From Niallia sp. FSL W8-0635 (GTDB taxonomy: Bacteria > Bacillota > Bacilli > Bacillales > Cytobacillaceae): a stretch of DNA of 64,000 nt. The notes under the pieces were generated by a model, which worked only from the letters and a program-made list of their open reading frames with translations, ran no database searches and was not told where the DNA came from. How positions within the stretch are numbered: the first letter of the stretch is position 1; each line of letters opens with the position of its first letter. Below are positions 9,738 to 20,114 of this stretch, piece after piece. Position numbers and translations under genes: made by a program. The stretch is taken from assembly GCF_038007965.1 (NCBI RefSeq), contig NZ_JBBOYD010000001.1, forward strand, positions 3,078,501 through 3,142,500, read 5' to 3'.

Positions 9738-12164
9738 CTATGCTTCAGATACTTCCATAAAATCATATGGTGTTATATTGTCCATACCAATCATTGGGTC
9801 AATTTCATTTATTTTTCCCTCGTACAATAAATCAAATGAATCCTCCGTAGCCAAATCTGTTTTTTCGTCTGGTTGGTAGACATTAGCAAACATTTCTTGG
9901 ATTTTTTCTTTTAAGGTCGTTTGTCGGTTTAATTCGTCATTTCTATTGACACCTAATTCCATTGCCTCTACTTCTCCACAAAGTATCAAGAATTGTTTGC
10001 TTCTAGTTATCCCAGTGTAGATTAGATTTCTTCTTAACATCCGGTAATAGCTTTTAACAATTGGCATGATAACGATTGGAAACTCACTTCCTTGTGATTT
10101 ATGGACAGAGCAACAGTAAGCTAGTGTAATTTGGTTTAAATCCTGCCGTGTATATGTCGCTTCTATTCCATCAAAAGAAACAATAACCATGTCTTGCTTT
10201 TCTGTATTTTCCTTCGCGTAAAAAATCGATACAATTTCTCCCATGTCTCCATTATAAACATTACTTTCTGGTTGATTGACAAGCTGGAGAACTTTATCAC
10301 CAATTCGATATGTAACATCTCCAAATTTCAGTTCTTTTCTAGAGCCATCAGGATTAGCATTTAATATTTCCTGTAAAATTGTATTTAACCGATCAATTCC
10401 TGCAGGTCCCCTATACATCGGCGCTAAAACTTGTATATCCATCGGCGCAAAACCTTTATTTTTTGCATTTAGCACAATTTTTTCAATTGCTTTTGGAATT
10501 TGATTGGAAGAGCACTTTATAAAGGAACGATCACCTTGTGGTACAAGTAAATTAGCTGGTAGCTGCCCTTTTTTCATTTCATGGGCTAGCTCAATAATGG
10601 ACGATCCTTCTGCTTGTCGATAAATATCTTTCAATTTAACAGTGGGAATACAAGCTGAATCAAGCAAATCCTTCAACACTTGACCTGGACCTACTGATGG
10701 AAGTTGATCTTCATCTCCCACAATAATCACTTGTATATGTTCTGGTAGAGCTTTGAATAATTGATGTGCTAACCAGATATCAACCATTGATGTTTCATCC
10801 ACAATTAAAATCTTACCTTCAAGAGGGTGATCTTCATCTCGCTCAAACGTTCCTGTACCATTCCATCCTAATAGACGATGAATTGTAACAGCAGGTAGTC
10901 CGGTAGATTCTGCCATCCGCTTTGCAGCTCTGCCAGTGGGTGCTGCAAGAATAAAAGGATAGGGCTCATCATTTTTATAGTCTTTCGGATCTAAGGAACA
11001 ACCATGTAATTCTCCATACAATTCAACAATTCCTTTTATTACCGTCGTTTTCCCTGTACCTGGACCACCTGTTAAAATAAGCATCGGCGACATAAGAGCA
11101 GTTTGAATTGCTTCTCGTTGCGATGGTGCATATTGGACACCAATACGATCCTCCAAATTTCCAAGTGCAAGTAAAAATTCAGATTCTGGAAATTGATCCT
11201 TGTATTCTGATTGTTCCATCACTCGCTTAATATTTCTTACAAGACCTTTTTCTGAGAAAAACAAGGAAGGCAAATATATTTTCTTATTTTCGGCAATAAT
11301 TTTTCCGTCTTGTTCCAGCTGGATGATTTGATCTGCTATTTGGGAAAATTCAATTTCCTCCTTTTGATTTTCTTCAAGCAAGGTTTTTACTTTTTCCAGC
11401 AAATGTTCAGCGTGAAGGTATACATGTCCCTCTTGATTACTGCTTAGCTCTAAAATATATAAACAGCCCGCTTTTAGCCGATCTGGATGATTTCCTGTAA
11501 TCCCTATTTGTGCTCCTAGATCATCTGCTTTTCCAAATCCTATTCCTTCGATATCTTCTACCAATTTATATGGATTTGTCTGCACTGTTTCTATCGTATT
11601 CTCTTTATATACTTGATAAATTTTCATAGATAATTGCGGACCAAATCCATATTGATTAAGCGAGACCATTGCTTGTTCTAATCCTTGGTTTTTCATTAGG
11701 GTATCGTATAATACCTTTGCTTTATCTGGGGCAAGTTTAGGAACCGTATCTAAAATGGACGGCTGATTCATAATTTTAGAAATTGCCTCTTCTCCCAATG
11801 TTTCCACAATATTTTCAGCAGTTTTTTCCCCGATTCCCTTAAATAAATTGCTGGATAAATAAGCGATAATCCCCTGTTTTGTTTGTGGCATCTCTTTTCG
11901 AAAGGAAGTTGCTTGCAGCTGTAGCCCAAATCTTGGATGCTCTTTAAAATCACCATAGTATGTATAAGTATCTTCCTCATTCATCTTTGGCAAATACCCT
12001 GTAATAACCGCTTCTTTATCATCATAATCATGATTGGTTTCATCTACTCTTATCCTTATAACAGAATAGAGATTTTGTTCATTATGAAAAATGGTAACAA
12101 GGTGACGTCCCTTTATATACTTTTTTTCTTTTTCAAAAAGATCCAATGAATTTTGCTCGTTCAA
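9738..12164 (-). CDS. recD2: RecD2-type 5'-3' DNA helicase (YrrC)
   Basis: An 808-residue SF1B helicase of the RecD2 subfamily, the stand-alone form not part of RecBCD. It has an N-terminal OB and helix-hairpin-helix region (residues 1-230, including GIGEKTAENIVETLG and DIEGIGFGKADDLG). Walker A GGPGTGKTT lies near residue 367, and VDETSMVD and GDEDQLPSVGPG (motifs II/III) follow. The C-terminal motif VHKSQGSEF completes the helicase. The TTG start has AAGGAGG 7 nt upstream. RecD2 in B. subtilis affects replication fork progress and DNA repair. It lies 33 nt downstream of the TPR gene. Confidence 0.95.
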   Translation of the reverse strand: MNEQNSLDLFEKEKKYIKGRHLVTIFHNEQNLYSVIRIRVDETNHDYDDKEAVITGYLPKMNEEDTYTYYGDFKEHPRFGLQLQATSFRKEMPQTKQGIIAYLSSNLFKGIGEKTAENIVETLGEEAISKIMNQPSILDTVPKLAPDKAKVLYDTLMKNQGLEQAMVSLNQYGFGPQLSMKIYQVYKENTIETVQTNPYKLVEDIEGIGFGKADDLGAQIGITGNHPDRLKAGCLYILELSSNQEGHVYLHAEHLLEKVKTLLEENQKEEIEFSQIADQIIQLEQDGKIIAENKKIYLPSLFFSEKGLVRNIKRVMEQSEYKDQFPESEFLLALGNLEDRIGVQYAPSQREAIQTALMSPMLILTGGPGTGKTTVIKGIVELYGELHGCSLDPKDYKNDEPYPFILAAPTGRAAKRMAESTGLPAVTIHRLLGWNGTGTFERDEDHPLEGKILIVDETSMVDIWLAHQLFKALPEHIQVIIVGDEDQLPSVGPGQVLKDLLDSACIPTVKLKDIYRQAEGSSIIELAHEMKKGQLPANLLVPQGDRSFIKCSSNQIPKAIEKIVLNAKNKGFAPMDIQVLAPMYRGPAGIDRLNTILQEILNANPDGSRKELKFGDVTYRIGDKVLQLVNQPESNVYNGDMGEIVSIFYAKENTEKQDMVIVSFDGIEATYTRQDLNQITLAYCCSVHKSQGSEFPIVIMPIVKSYYRMLRRNLIYTGITRSKQFLILCGEVEAMELGVNRNDELNRQTTLKEKIQEMFANVYQPDEKTDLATEDSFDLLYEGKINEIDPMIGMDNITPYDFMEVSEA

Positions 12165-12197
12165 CTGTTATCCTCCTTTCTCTTTTTACCTCAATAA

Positions 12198-12848
12198 TTA
12201 GTTTCCTTCGATTATTTGCTTTCCATAGCTAGCAAGAAGATGATCCGGCTGGATTTCTAGAGCCTTATCAAACATTTCCTTGGCTTTCTCCGACTCTTCT
12301 TTAAACCCATATGCAACTCCTAAATTATAGTAAGCATCAGCATGAGCAGCATCTAATGAAATACAGGATTGAAATTGTGTAATTGCTTCATCGATATATT
12401 CACTTTGTGCTAAACAAAGACCTAATTGGAAATAAGCCTCAGCATCTTGATTATTTAATTCAACAGCACGTTGAAAATAAGGTATCGCAAGCTTCGCCTT
12501 TTCTAAGCCTACATATGTTAACCCTAGCATAAAGAAATTATCACTAGATTCTAATCCCTTTGCTAGTGCTTGTTCAAACATTGTTTTAGCGGATTCTAAA
12601 TCCTCTTTCTCATAATAAACCGCACCTGCACTATAATAAGCTGCAGCAGTAGTATCATCTATTTCTATCGCTTTTTGATAAAAAGATAGTGCTCTTGTCT
12701 CGTCACCTAAAGCCGAAAGGACATTTCCAAAGTTAACGTAGGAAACAGCGTTTTTTGGATTTTTCTCTATTTCATCCATAAAAAATTTTGCTGCTTCTTC
12801 CCATTTTCCTTCTTGCATATATTGTATTCCTAATTGACTATTATCCAT
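12198..12848 (-). CDS. yrrB: tetratricopeptide repeat protein YrrB
   Basis: A 216-residue protein built almost entirely of six or so tandem TPR units of 34 residues (for example ALSFYQKAIEIDDTTAAAYY and AITQFQSCISLDAAHADAYY). TPR arrays bind partner proteins; the partner here is unknown. The ATG at 12848 has GGAG nine nt upstream; an in-frame ATG 15 nt earlier is part of that site. In Bacilli it is conserved between mnmA and recD2. Confidence 0.88.
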   Translation of the reverse strand: MDNSQLGIQYMQEGKWEEAAKFFMDEIEKNPKNAVSYVNFGNVLSALGDETRALSFYQKAIEIDDTTAAAYYSAGAVYYEKEDLESAKTMFEQALAKGLESSDNFFMLGLTYVGLEKAKLAIPYFQRAVELNNQDAEAYFQLGLCLAQSEYIDEAITQFQSCISLDAAHADAYYNLGVAYGFKEESEKAKEMFDKALEIQPDHLLASYGKQIIEGN

Positions 12849-12979
12849 CTTTAAACACTCCATTTCTTATTGGTAGTATAGCATATTTTCAAATGAAAAA
12901 TGGTGTAACCTATAGGACAAAAAGAAACTAGCACATCATCCTATTGCAGGAATATTGCTAGCTATTTTTTCCATATCGC

Positions 12980-13012
12980 AAAAAAATGCCGACCAACTAA
13001 TTGTTAGTCGAC
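12980..13012 (-). terminator. intrinsic terminator after mnmA
   Basis: On the minus strand GTCGACTAAC pairs with GTTGGTCGGC (two or three G-U pairs) around a 5-nt loop, followed by a run of T. Confidence 0.8.
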
Positions 13013-13025
13013 AGACTGTTCAGCA

Positions 13026-15331
<2,306 letters not shown>

Positions 15332-15360
15332 GTTATTCACCTACATTTTTATTTATCATT

Positions 15361-15780
15361 TTATATATAAAACATATAACCGTCTGTACTGCCGTCTTCT
15401 TTATGATTAGCTAGATCTTCGATTGTTGTAGAATCCAGAACATCCTTTACCGCATCTCTGATTTTCATCCATAATGCTTTTTTTGCTGGTTCTTCATCTT
15501 CGATTCCTTCTACTGGACTAATAGGTCCTTCTAAAATGCGGATAATGTCTCCAGCTGTAATTTTATTTGGATCATCTCCTAAAACATAACCACCATATGC
15601 TCCGCGAATACTCCTTACATAACCAGCGTTTCGCAATGGTGCAACTAATTGCTCCAGGTAATGTTCCGAGAGATTATTTGTTTGTGCTATGGATTTTAAG
15701 GAAATCGGTCCGTCTCCATGCTTCTTTGCTAATTCCATCATAATGGTTAATCCATATCTTCCTTTAGTTGATATCTTCAT
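15361..15780 (-). CDS. cymR: Rrf2-family cysteine metabolism repressor CymR
   Basis: A 139-residue winged-helix regulator beginning MKISTKGRYGLTIMMELAKK, with the recognition region NNLSEHYLEQLVAPLRNAGYV and the beta wing IRGAYGGYVLG. The C-terminal end DGYMFYI matches B. subtilis CymR. It lacks the cysteine cluster of iron-sulfur Rrf2 members. CymR with CysK represses cystine uptake and cysteine synthesis genes. The ATG at 15780 has GGGAGG six nt upstream and overlaps the stop of yczE by one base, so cymR appears translationally coupled to a membrane protein gene, unlike B. subtilis. Confidence 0.95.
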   Translation of the reverse strand: MKISTKGRYGLTIMMELAKKHGDGPISLKSIAQTNNLSEHYLEQLVAPLRNAGYVRSIRGAYGGYVLGDDPNKITAGDIIRILEGPISPVEGIEDEEPAKKALWMKIRDAVKDVLDSTTIEDLANHKEDGSTDGYMFYI

Positions 15781-16463
15781 TATTTTGCCTCCCGCTCCAT
15801 TTTCTGTTGTTGAATGTTTTTCCCTGTTCTCACGTTTCGATTTAATATATAGGTCGTCCATTTCGTACACTGTGGGATACTCCACCCGGCAATTCTCCCT
15901 ATTAAGATTGCATAAATAATGGTTCCCCATGATACTGGTCCACCTAATATCCATCCAATTATCAAAACGATAGCTTCCATTAATAACCTAGTTTTCGCGA
16001 TGCTTCCACCAAATTTTTCTGATAAGACAATCATTAAGCTATCCCTTGGACCAGCCCCAAGTTTAGCAGAAATATAGATTCCCATTCCATATCCCATAAT
16101 GAGTAATCCTATTAAAAACATCATCCATCTTTCAATCAGTATAGAGGGGGTATTCATAAAAGGAAGAAGTAAAAAGAAATCTATAAACATTCCTACTAGT
16201 ACCATATTTAAAAATGCCCCAAAAGGTGGAATCCTTTTAGAAAGTATTGCTGCAATTAATAATATAAAAAAGCCAACTATAATTGACCAGCTACCAATAG
16301 TTAAACCAAATTGAATATGCAATCCAATATTTAAAATATCCCAAGGGGCAGAACCTAGATTCGCTTGTATAACTAAAACAATACCTAATGACATGATTAA
16401 AAGCCCTAAAATAAAAATGACAAGTCGTTCAACTGGTTTATCTTGGCTTAAGAAGGATTTCAT
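15780..16463 (-). CDS. YczE/YyaS/YitT-family integral membrane protein
   Basis: A 227-residue protein with five to six predicted membrane helices. It has an internal repeat: LGIVLVIQANLGSAPWD in the first half and YGMGIYISAKLGAGPRD in the second, the usual signature of the YczE family. The biochemical role is unknown; related genes often sit beside transcription regulators or amino-acid genes. A short basic tail ends the protein. The stop codon overlaps the cymR start. Two tandem palindromes lie 90-160 nt upstream of its ATG. It is not at this locus in B. subtilis, so it belongs to the accessory block. Confidence 0.85.
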   Translation of the reverse strand: MKSFLSQDKPVERLVIFILGLLIMSLGIVLVIQANLGSAPWDILNIGLHIQFGLTIGSWSIIVGFFILLIAAILSKRIPPFGAFLNMVLVGMFIDFFLLLPFMNTPSILIERWMMFLIGLLIMGYGMGIYISAKLGAGPRDSLMIVLSEKFGGSIAKTRLLMEAIVLIIGWILGGPVSWGTIIYAILIGRIAGWSIPQCTKWTTYILNRNVRTGKNIQQQKMEREAK

Positions 16464-16551
16464 TTGTTGCCCCTTTTAATTTCCCTATATTATGTGTGTT
16501 TTTCTGTATAATTGCCATTAAGCATTATAGCATAATTACGGTTGAATTGTT

Positions 16552-16582
16552 GATATAGAATAGCTTTTGTATATTCTATATC
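16552..16582. promoter_or_regulatory. palindrome upstream of yczE-cymR (first of two)
   Basis: A perfect 11-bp inverted repeat GATATAGAATA / TATTCTATATC with a 9-nt spacer, about 90 nt upstream of the yczE-like start codon. It is a candidate operator; the protein that would bind it is unknown. Confidence 0.5.
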
Positions 16583-16597
16583 CAGTATAATTATTTT

Positions 16598-16622
16598 ATA
16601 TCCTATCTATTCAATAGGATAT
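16598..16622. promoter_or_regulatory. palindrome upstream of yczE-cymR (second of two)
   Basis: A perfect 9-bp inverted repeat ATATCCTAT / ATAGGATAT with a 7-nt spacer, 15 bp from the first palindrome and similar to it in sequence. It is a candidate second operator. Confidence 0.45.
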
Positions 16623-16702
16623 CATATTTTTTCGGTTCACATAATAATAGTGGATTTATTGTATTTATTTAATTTGTTTTCCTAGTAAAAAATCTATTAT
16701 GA

Positions 16703-16741
16703 AAAAGAAGGGATTTCTTCTTTGGCCAAAGAAGAAATCCC
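16703..16741 (-). terminator. intrinsic terminator after the deacylase gene
   Basis: A 32-bp perfect palindrome (16710-16741, centre TGGCCA), followed on the minus strand by a T-rich CTTCTTTTTC tail. It ends the three-gene racemase operon. Confidence 0.75.
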
Positions 16742-16747
16742 TCCTGA

Positions 16748-16783
16748 TTATTGATTCTCTTCCATTTATTGATTCTCTTCCAT
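16748..16783. repeat. 18-bp perfect tandem duplication spanning the deacylase stop codon
   Basis: The 18-bp unit ATGGAAGAGAATCAATAA (minus strand) occurs twice in direct succession. The first copy encodes the last codons and stop of the deacylase; the second repeats them after the stop. Confidence 0.9.
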
Positions 16784-17908
16784 TAATCTAAACGCTGATA
16801 ATGTCATGATTTTTATCCCATGCAGCAAGCTATTTAATTGAAAATGCATGTCAGGATGATGGAGACCAGGCTGCAGATCTGTTCCTAAGCCAATCATTGT
16901 CGTTTGAAGATGGTCATTTGCTTTTGCGTAATAATGAAAATCCTCGCCACCAGGTGTCACTGGTGGTTTAACTAACCCTTCCTCACCAAGTATATCTTTA
17001 ATGCTCCTAGCCACTATTCCCTCCATCCATTTATTGGGATTGGCAGCAGGCATTTCTGATAATAATTCTAATTCTACTTTTGCTCCATTCACTTCTCCCG
17101 CTAATCTTATTTGGCTTTCTAGTTTAGCAATAAGCTCCTCCATTGCTTCATTTGTTTGTGCACGAACATCAATCCCAAACTCCCCATAATCGGGAATAAT
17201 ATTAAAATTCTTCCCTCCAGCCTGCGCAAATGTTAATTTCGCCGATGCCGGAATAACTGGATTTAATGGGAGAGAATGAATCGCTAAATTAATTGCCGTT
17301 AAGCTATCAATCACATTTATTCCTAAATGAGGTCTAGCTGCATGTGCCTGCATGCCATATATTTTCCCTTTAAAGCTTGCTGCTGCCCCATGATATATAG
17401 CGGGAGAGCATTCGCCAAATCTCATTTCTTGTATTGGTCGCACATGTAGCCCTAATAAATAATCTACATCGTCTAAAAGTCCTTTATTGATGAAAGAAAT
17501 CGCACCGCCACCAGTCTCTTCTGCTGGCTGAAAAAGACATTTAATCCTCCCCTTTGGTACCACTCCTAATGCCTTTAAACATTTTATTGTAAAAAGTAAA
17601 ATAGTCGTATGTGCATCATGACCACAGGAATGATTTGCATTCCATTCCCCGTTTACTTGCTGCCATAATGCATCCATATCTGCACGAAGCCCTATAACGG
17701 GTCCATTTCCAGCTCCAAAAGAACCTACTATACCTGTCTGATCGTCAAATACTTCATAGGAAATAGATAACTTTTCTAGTTCTTCCTTTATAAAATTAGT
17801 GGTTTCAATTTCTTCCCAGCTTATTTCAGCGTTATTATGAAGATAGTGATACATTTCAAGTATACTTTCCCTTTGATGGTCCACCCAATGGTCTATTTCC
17901 TCTCGCAT
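16766..17908 (-). CDS. M20-family N-acyl-L-amino acid amidohydrolase (predicted N-succinyl-L-amino acid desuccinylase)
   Basis: A 380-residue zinc peptidase M20/amidohydrolase. The metal-site motifs are GLRADMDAL, HSCGHDAHT (residues 93-101) and FQPAEETGGG; a dimerisation domain sits in the middle. It is the last gene of an operon with an N-succinylamino-acid racemase and a GNAT protein. By analogy with the Geobacillus kaustophilus pathway it should hydrolyse the N-acyl-L-amino acid to release the L-amino acid. Start: the ATG at 17908 has AGGAGGGGG close upstream; an in-frame ATG at 17947 lacks a site. Other possibilities are a hippurate- or N-acetyl-amino acid hydrolase. Confidence 0.82.
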   Translation of the reverse strand: MREEIDHWVDHQRESILEMYHYLHNNAEISWEEIETTNFIKEELEKLSISYEVFDDQTGIVGSFGAGNGPVIGLRADMDALWQQVNGEWNANHSCGHDAHTTILLFTIKCLKALGVVPKGRIKCLFQPAEETGGGAISFINKGLLDDVDYLLGLHVRPIQEMRFGECSPAIYHGAAASFKGKIYGMQAHAARPHLGINVIDSLTAINLAIHSLPLNPVIPASAKLTFAQAGGKNFNIIPDYGEFGIDVRAQTNEAMEELIAKLESQIRLAGEVNGAKVELELLSEMPAANPNKWMEGIVARSIKDILGEEGLVKPPVTPGGEDFHYYAKANDHLQTTMIGLGTDLQPGLHHPDMHFQLNSLLHGIKIMTLSAFRLMEENQ

Positions 17909-17992
17909 TTTCCCCCTCCTATATTCATCTTCAAATTTATTTTCCATTTATTCATTTCATTAGTGACGATGATTCTTCGTTAAGCAATAAGG

Positions 17993-18781
17993 TTATACAG
18001 AGCTAACAATATAATAGTTCACTAAATTATTAGTCGTTTGAAAAGCCTCAAGCCTAAACCCCTTGTCAAACAGGTGCTTAAATGCATCTCTTAATTGGAA
18101 ACGCCACTTTTCTGCTATTACAAAGTCTCTTTCTTTTATCTTATGTATATCTTTCGGAACAGGAATCTTGTAGTAATCAACTTGATTAAAATTAATTTCT
18201 AATGAGAGTGGGCTAGGCATATCTTCAACCATTTCCCAAGAAATGCAGCTTTGAATTTGCTCTTCTGCTGGAATACAATCAACAGAACTTTTTTTAAGAT
18301 CCCATTCTAATAAAAACCTGTCAGATGGCAACCCACCATTTAATTCATCATTCATTATTCCGTAATGATTAGGATAATAGGTTTTCACTATCCCTCCTAG
18401 TTTCGCAATATTAAGATAGGCATTACGTGATTCTAAAGGGTCAAAAGTCCACATTATTTTTTTGTAGCCTTGCTTTAACGCTATTTCTTTTTGCTTTACT
18501 TTCATTTTATAACCTAATCCACCGTCTCTATGTTCCTCCTGAACGGCCATCATATGCGAAACTAGATATACCTCATTTTGACAAAATCCAGGAAAACCAT
18601 AACAAAAGCCAACTAATTCTTCCTTAATAAAAGCTCCAATAAGGATTCCTCCGTTATGAAGCGATGCGATTAAAAATGGATAAGGTGTTGTATTCCTCTT
18701 GTTCCAAATTACATCTTGAAATTCTACAACCTTTTCTATTTCTTTTTTATCGGTAACTTCTCTTATCAGATAGGGATTCAA
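17993..18781 (-). CDS. GNAT-superfamily acyltransferase (COG3375-like, predicted D-amino acid N-succinyltransferase)
   Basis: A 262-residue protein with an N-terminal GNAT fold: strand LIGAFIKEELVGFCYGFPGF and the acetyl-CoA loop region QEEHRDGGLGYKMK, where the usual Q/RxxGxG/A loop is RDGGLG. The C-terminal third is specific to this family. Genes of this type neighbour N-succinylamino-acid racemases in Geobacillus and Bacillus, where the protein succinylates D-amino acids. It starts at TTG with GGGGGGG about 7 nt upstream, 19 nt after the racemase stop. The substrate is inferred from context only. Confidence 0.78.
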   Translation of the reverse strand: MNPYLIREVTDKKEIEKVVEFQDVIWNKRNTTPYPFLIASLHNGGILIGAFIKEELVGFCYGFPGFCQNEVYLVSHMMAVQEEHRDGGLGYKMKVKQKEIALKQGYKKIMWTFDPLESRNAYLNIAKLGGIVKTYYPNHYGIMNDELNGGLPSDRFLLEWDLKKSSVDCIPAEEQIQSCISWEMVEDMPSPLSLEINFNQVDYYKIPVPKDIHKIKERDFVIAEKWRFQLRDAFKHLFDKGFRLEAFQTTNNLVNYYIVSSV

Positions 18782-18800
18782 CTAAATTCCCCCCCATACC

Positions 18801-19922
18801 TTATACTGATTTATTTTCATAAACTTTAGTCGTTAACAAGTATTTATTAATGACTTCCTTATTCAACTCAAAACCAATACCATCACCTGCCGGAACATCA
18901 ATTTTCCCAAGACTAGACAAAGTAACCTCTGGAAGAATAATATCCTCATGCCAATAGCGATTAGATGCAGACGTATCTCCTGCAATCGTGAAGGAAGGAA
19001 GCGTTGTAATAGCAATATTATGCGCTCTTCCGATTCCTCCTTCCAGCATCCCGCCACACCATACTGGAATGCTATGCTTTTCACATAAATCATGAATTTT
19101 CTTCGCTTCCGTTAATCCACCAACACGACCAATTTTAATGTTAATGATTTTACAGCTTCCTAATTCAATGGCTTTACGCGCATCCTCTACAGAATGAATG
19201 CTTTCATCTAAACATATAGGGGTTGCAAGCTCACTCTGTAATATCGAATGATCAATAATATCATCATATGCTAATGGCTGTTCAATCATCATTAATTTGA
19301 GGGGATCCATTTCTTTAATTCGCTCAATATCGGCTAACGTATAGGCAGAGTTAGCATCAGCCATTAAAGGAATATCAAAGCCAAATGTTTCTCTTATTTT
19401 CGTTAATGGTTCCAGATCATATCCAGGTTTAATTTTCACTTTGATTTTTTTGTAGCCTTCTGATAAAAATCGATCCACTTTTGCTAGAAGCTTATCTGTT
19501 GTTTTTTCGATTCCAATGCTTACTCCAACATCAATGGAGGTTTGTACTCCCCCAAGCGCCTTTGAAAGGGAAATGCCCTTTTTCTTACTATATAAATCCC
19601 ACACAGCACCTTCTAACGCTGCTTTCGCCATATTATTTCGTCTAATGGGAGCAAACCGCTTGCTAACATCATCTGGATGGTTAATTTCTTCTTTTAACAA
19701 TAGTGGAATTAAAAATGCATTTAGCATATAAGCAACCGTTCCAGTCGTTTCTTCACTATAGGTTGGGTCTGGTAAAGCAACAGACTCCCCATACCCAATG
19801 TGCTCTCCACTATAGATTTTAATAATGAGAAAATCCTTCTCCAAAAGCTTCCCAAAGCTTGTCTCAAAGGGACTCACCAATGGCATTTTTACATGTTGAA
19901 CTTCTATCTTATCGATTTGCAC
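18801..19922 (-). CDS. N-succinylamino-acid racemase / o-succinylbenzoate synthase (enolase superfamily, MenC class 2)
   Basis: A 373-residue muconate-lactonizing-subgroup enolase. The catalytic pair lies in KIKVKIKPG (Lys161 and Lys163) with Lys263 in NIKIGRVGG. Metal ligands Asp189 (MADAN), Glu214 (IEQPL) and Asp239 (CLDES) fall at the same numbers as in the Amycolatopsis racemase. It uses a GTG start with AAGGATG upstream. Enzymes of this branch may make o-succinylbenzoate for menaquinone, racemise N-succinyl amino acids, or both. No men genes are present here; the adjacent GNAT and M20 genes favour the racemase role. Confidence 0.88.
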   Translation of the reverse strand: MQIDKIEVQHVKMPLVSPFETSFGKLLEKDFLIIKIYSGEHIGYGESVALPDPTYSEETTGTVAYMLNAFLIPLLLKEEINHPDDVSKRFAPIRRNNMAKAALEGAVWDLYSKKKGISLSKALGGVQTSIDVGVSIGIEKTTDKLLAKVDRFLSEGYKKIKVKIKPGYDLEPLTKIRETFGFDIPLMADANSAYTLADIERIKEMDPLKLMMIEQPLAYDDIIDHSILQSELATPICLDESIHSVEDARKAIELGSCKIINIKIGRVGGLTEAKKIHDLCEKHSIPVWCGGMLEGGIGRAHNIAITTLPSFTIAGDTSASNRYWHEDIILPEVTLSSLGKIDVPAGDGIGFELNKEVINKYLLTTKVYENKSV

Positions 19923-20075
19923 CTTTTCACATCCTTACACTGTCTTTCTTCTATTTTAATAGTTATTTGAATTTTGTGTATACTTTTATTTAAAAAATCG
20001 AAATATGTTAGAAAACATTTCAAACCTAATATACTATACAGTAAGACAAAGTAGCTGGGACAAAAGTATTTCAGC

Positions 20076-20114
20076 AAAAAAACCAAACAATCACACAGTC
20101 GTATGATTATTTGG
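20076..20114 (-). terminator. intrinsic terminator after the AraC-type regulator
   Basis: On the minus strand CCAAATAATCA pairs with TGATTGTTTGG (one G-U pair) and seven Ts follow. The first arm includes the regulator's stop codon. Confidence 0.75.

Larger units (their letters stand above)
16464..16765. other. intergenic region between yczE and the M20 deacylase gene
   Basis: This stretch holds the yczE-cymR promoter region with a likely -10 TATAAT near 16525-16532, two palindromes, the terminator of the deacylase operon and one arm of an 18-bp tandem duplication. No gene is supported. Confidence 0.6.

Noticed and set aside
15781..15954. 58-codon N-terminal extension of CymR
   Set aside because: It reads through the yczE C-terminal coding region in another frame. 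The ATG at 15780 has a strong ribosome binding site and gives the family length.
16710..16741. 32-bp perfect palindrome as an operator
   Set aside because: Placed directly behind the deacylase stop and followed by a T-rich tract on the transcribed strand, so a terminator is the simpler reading.
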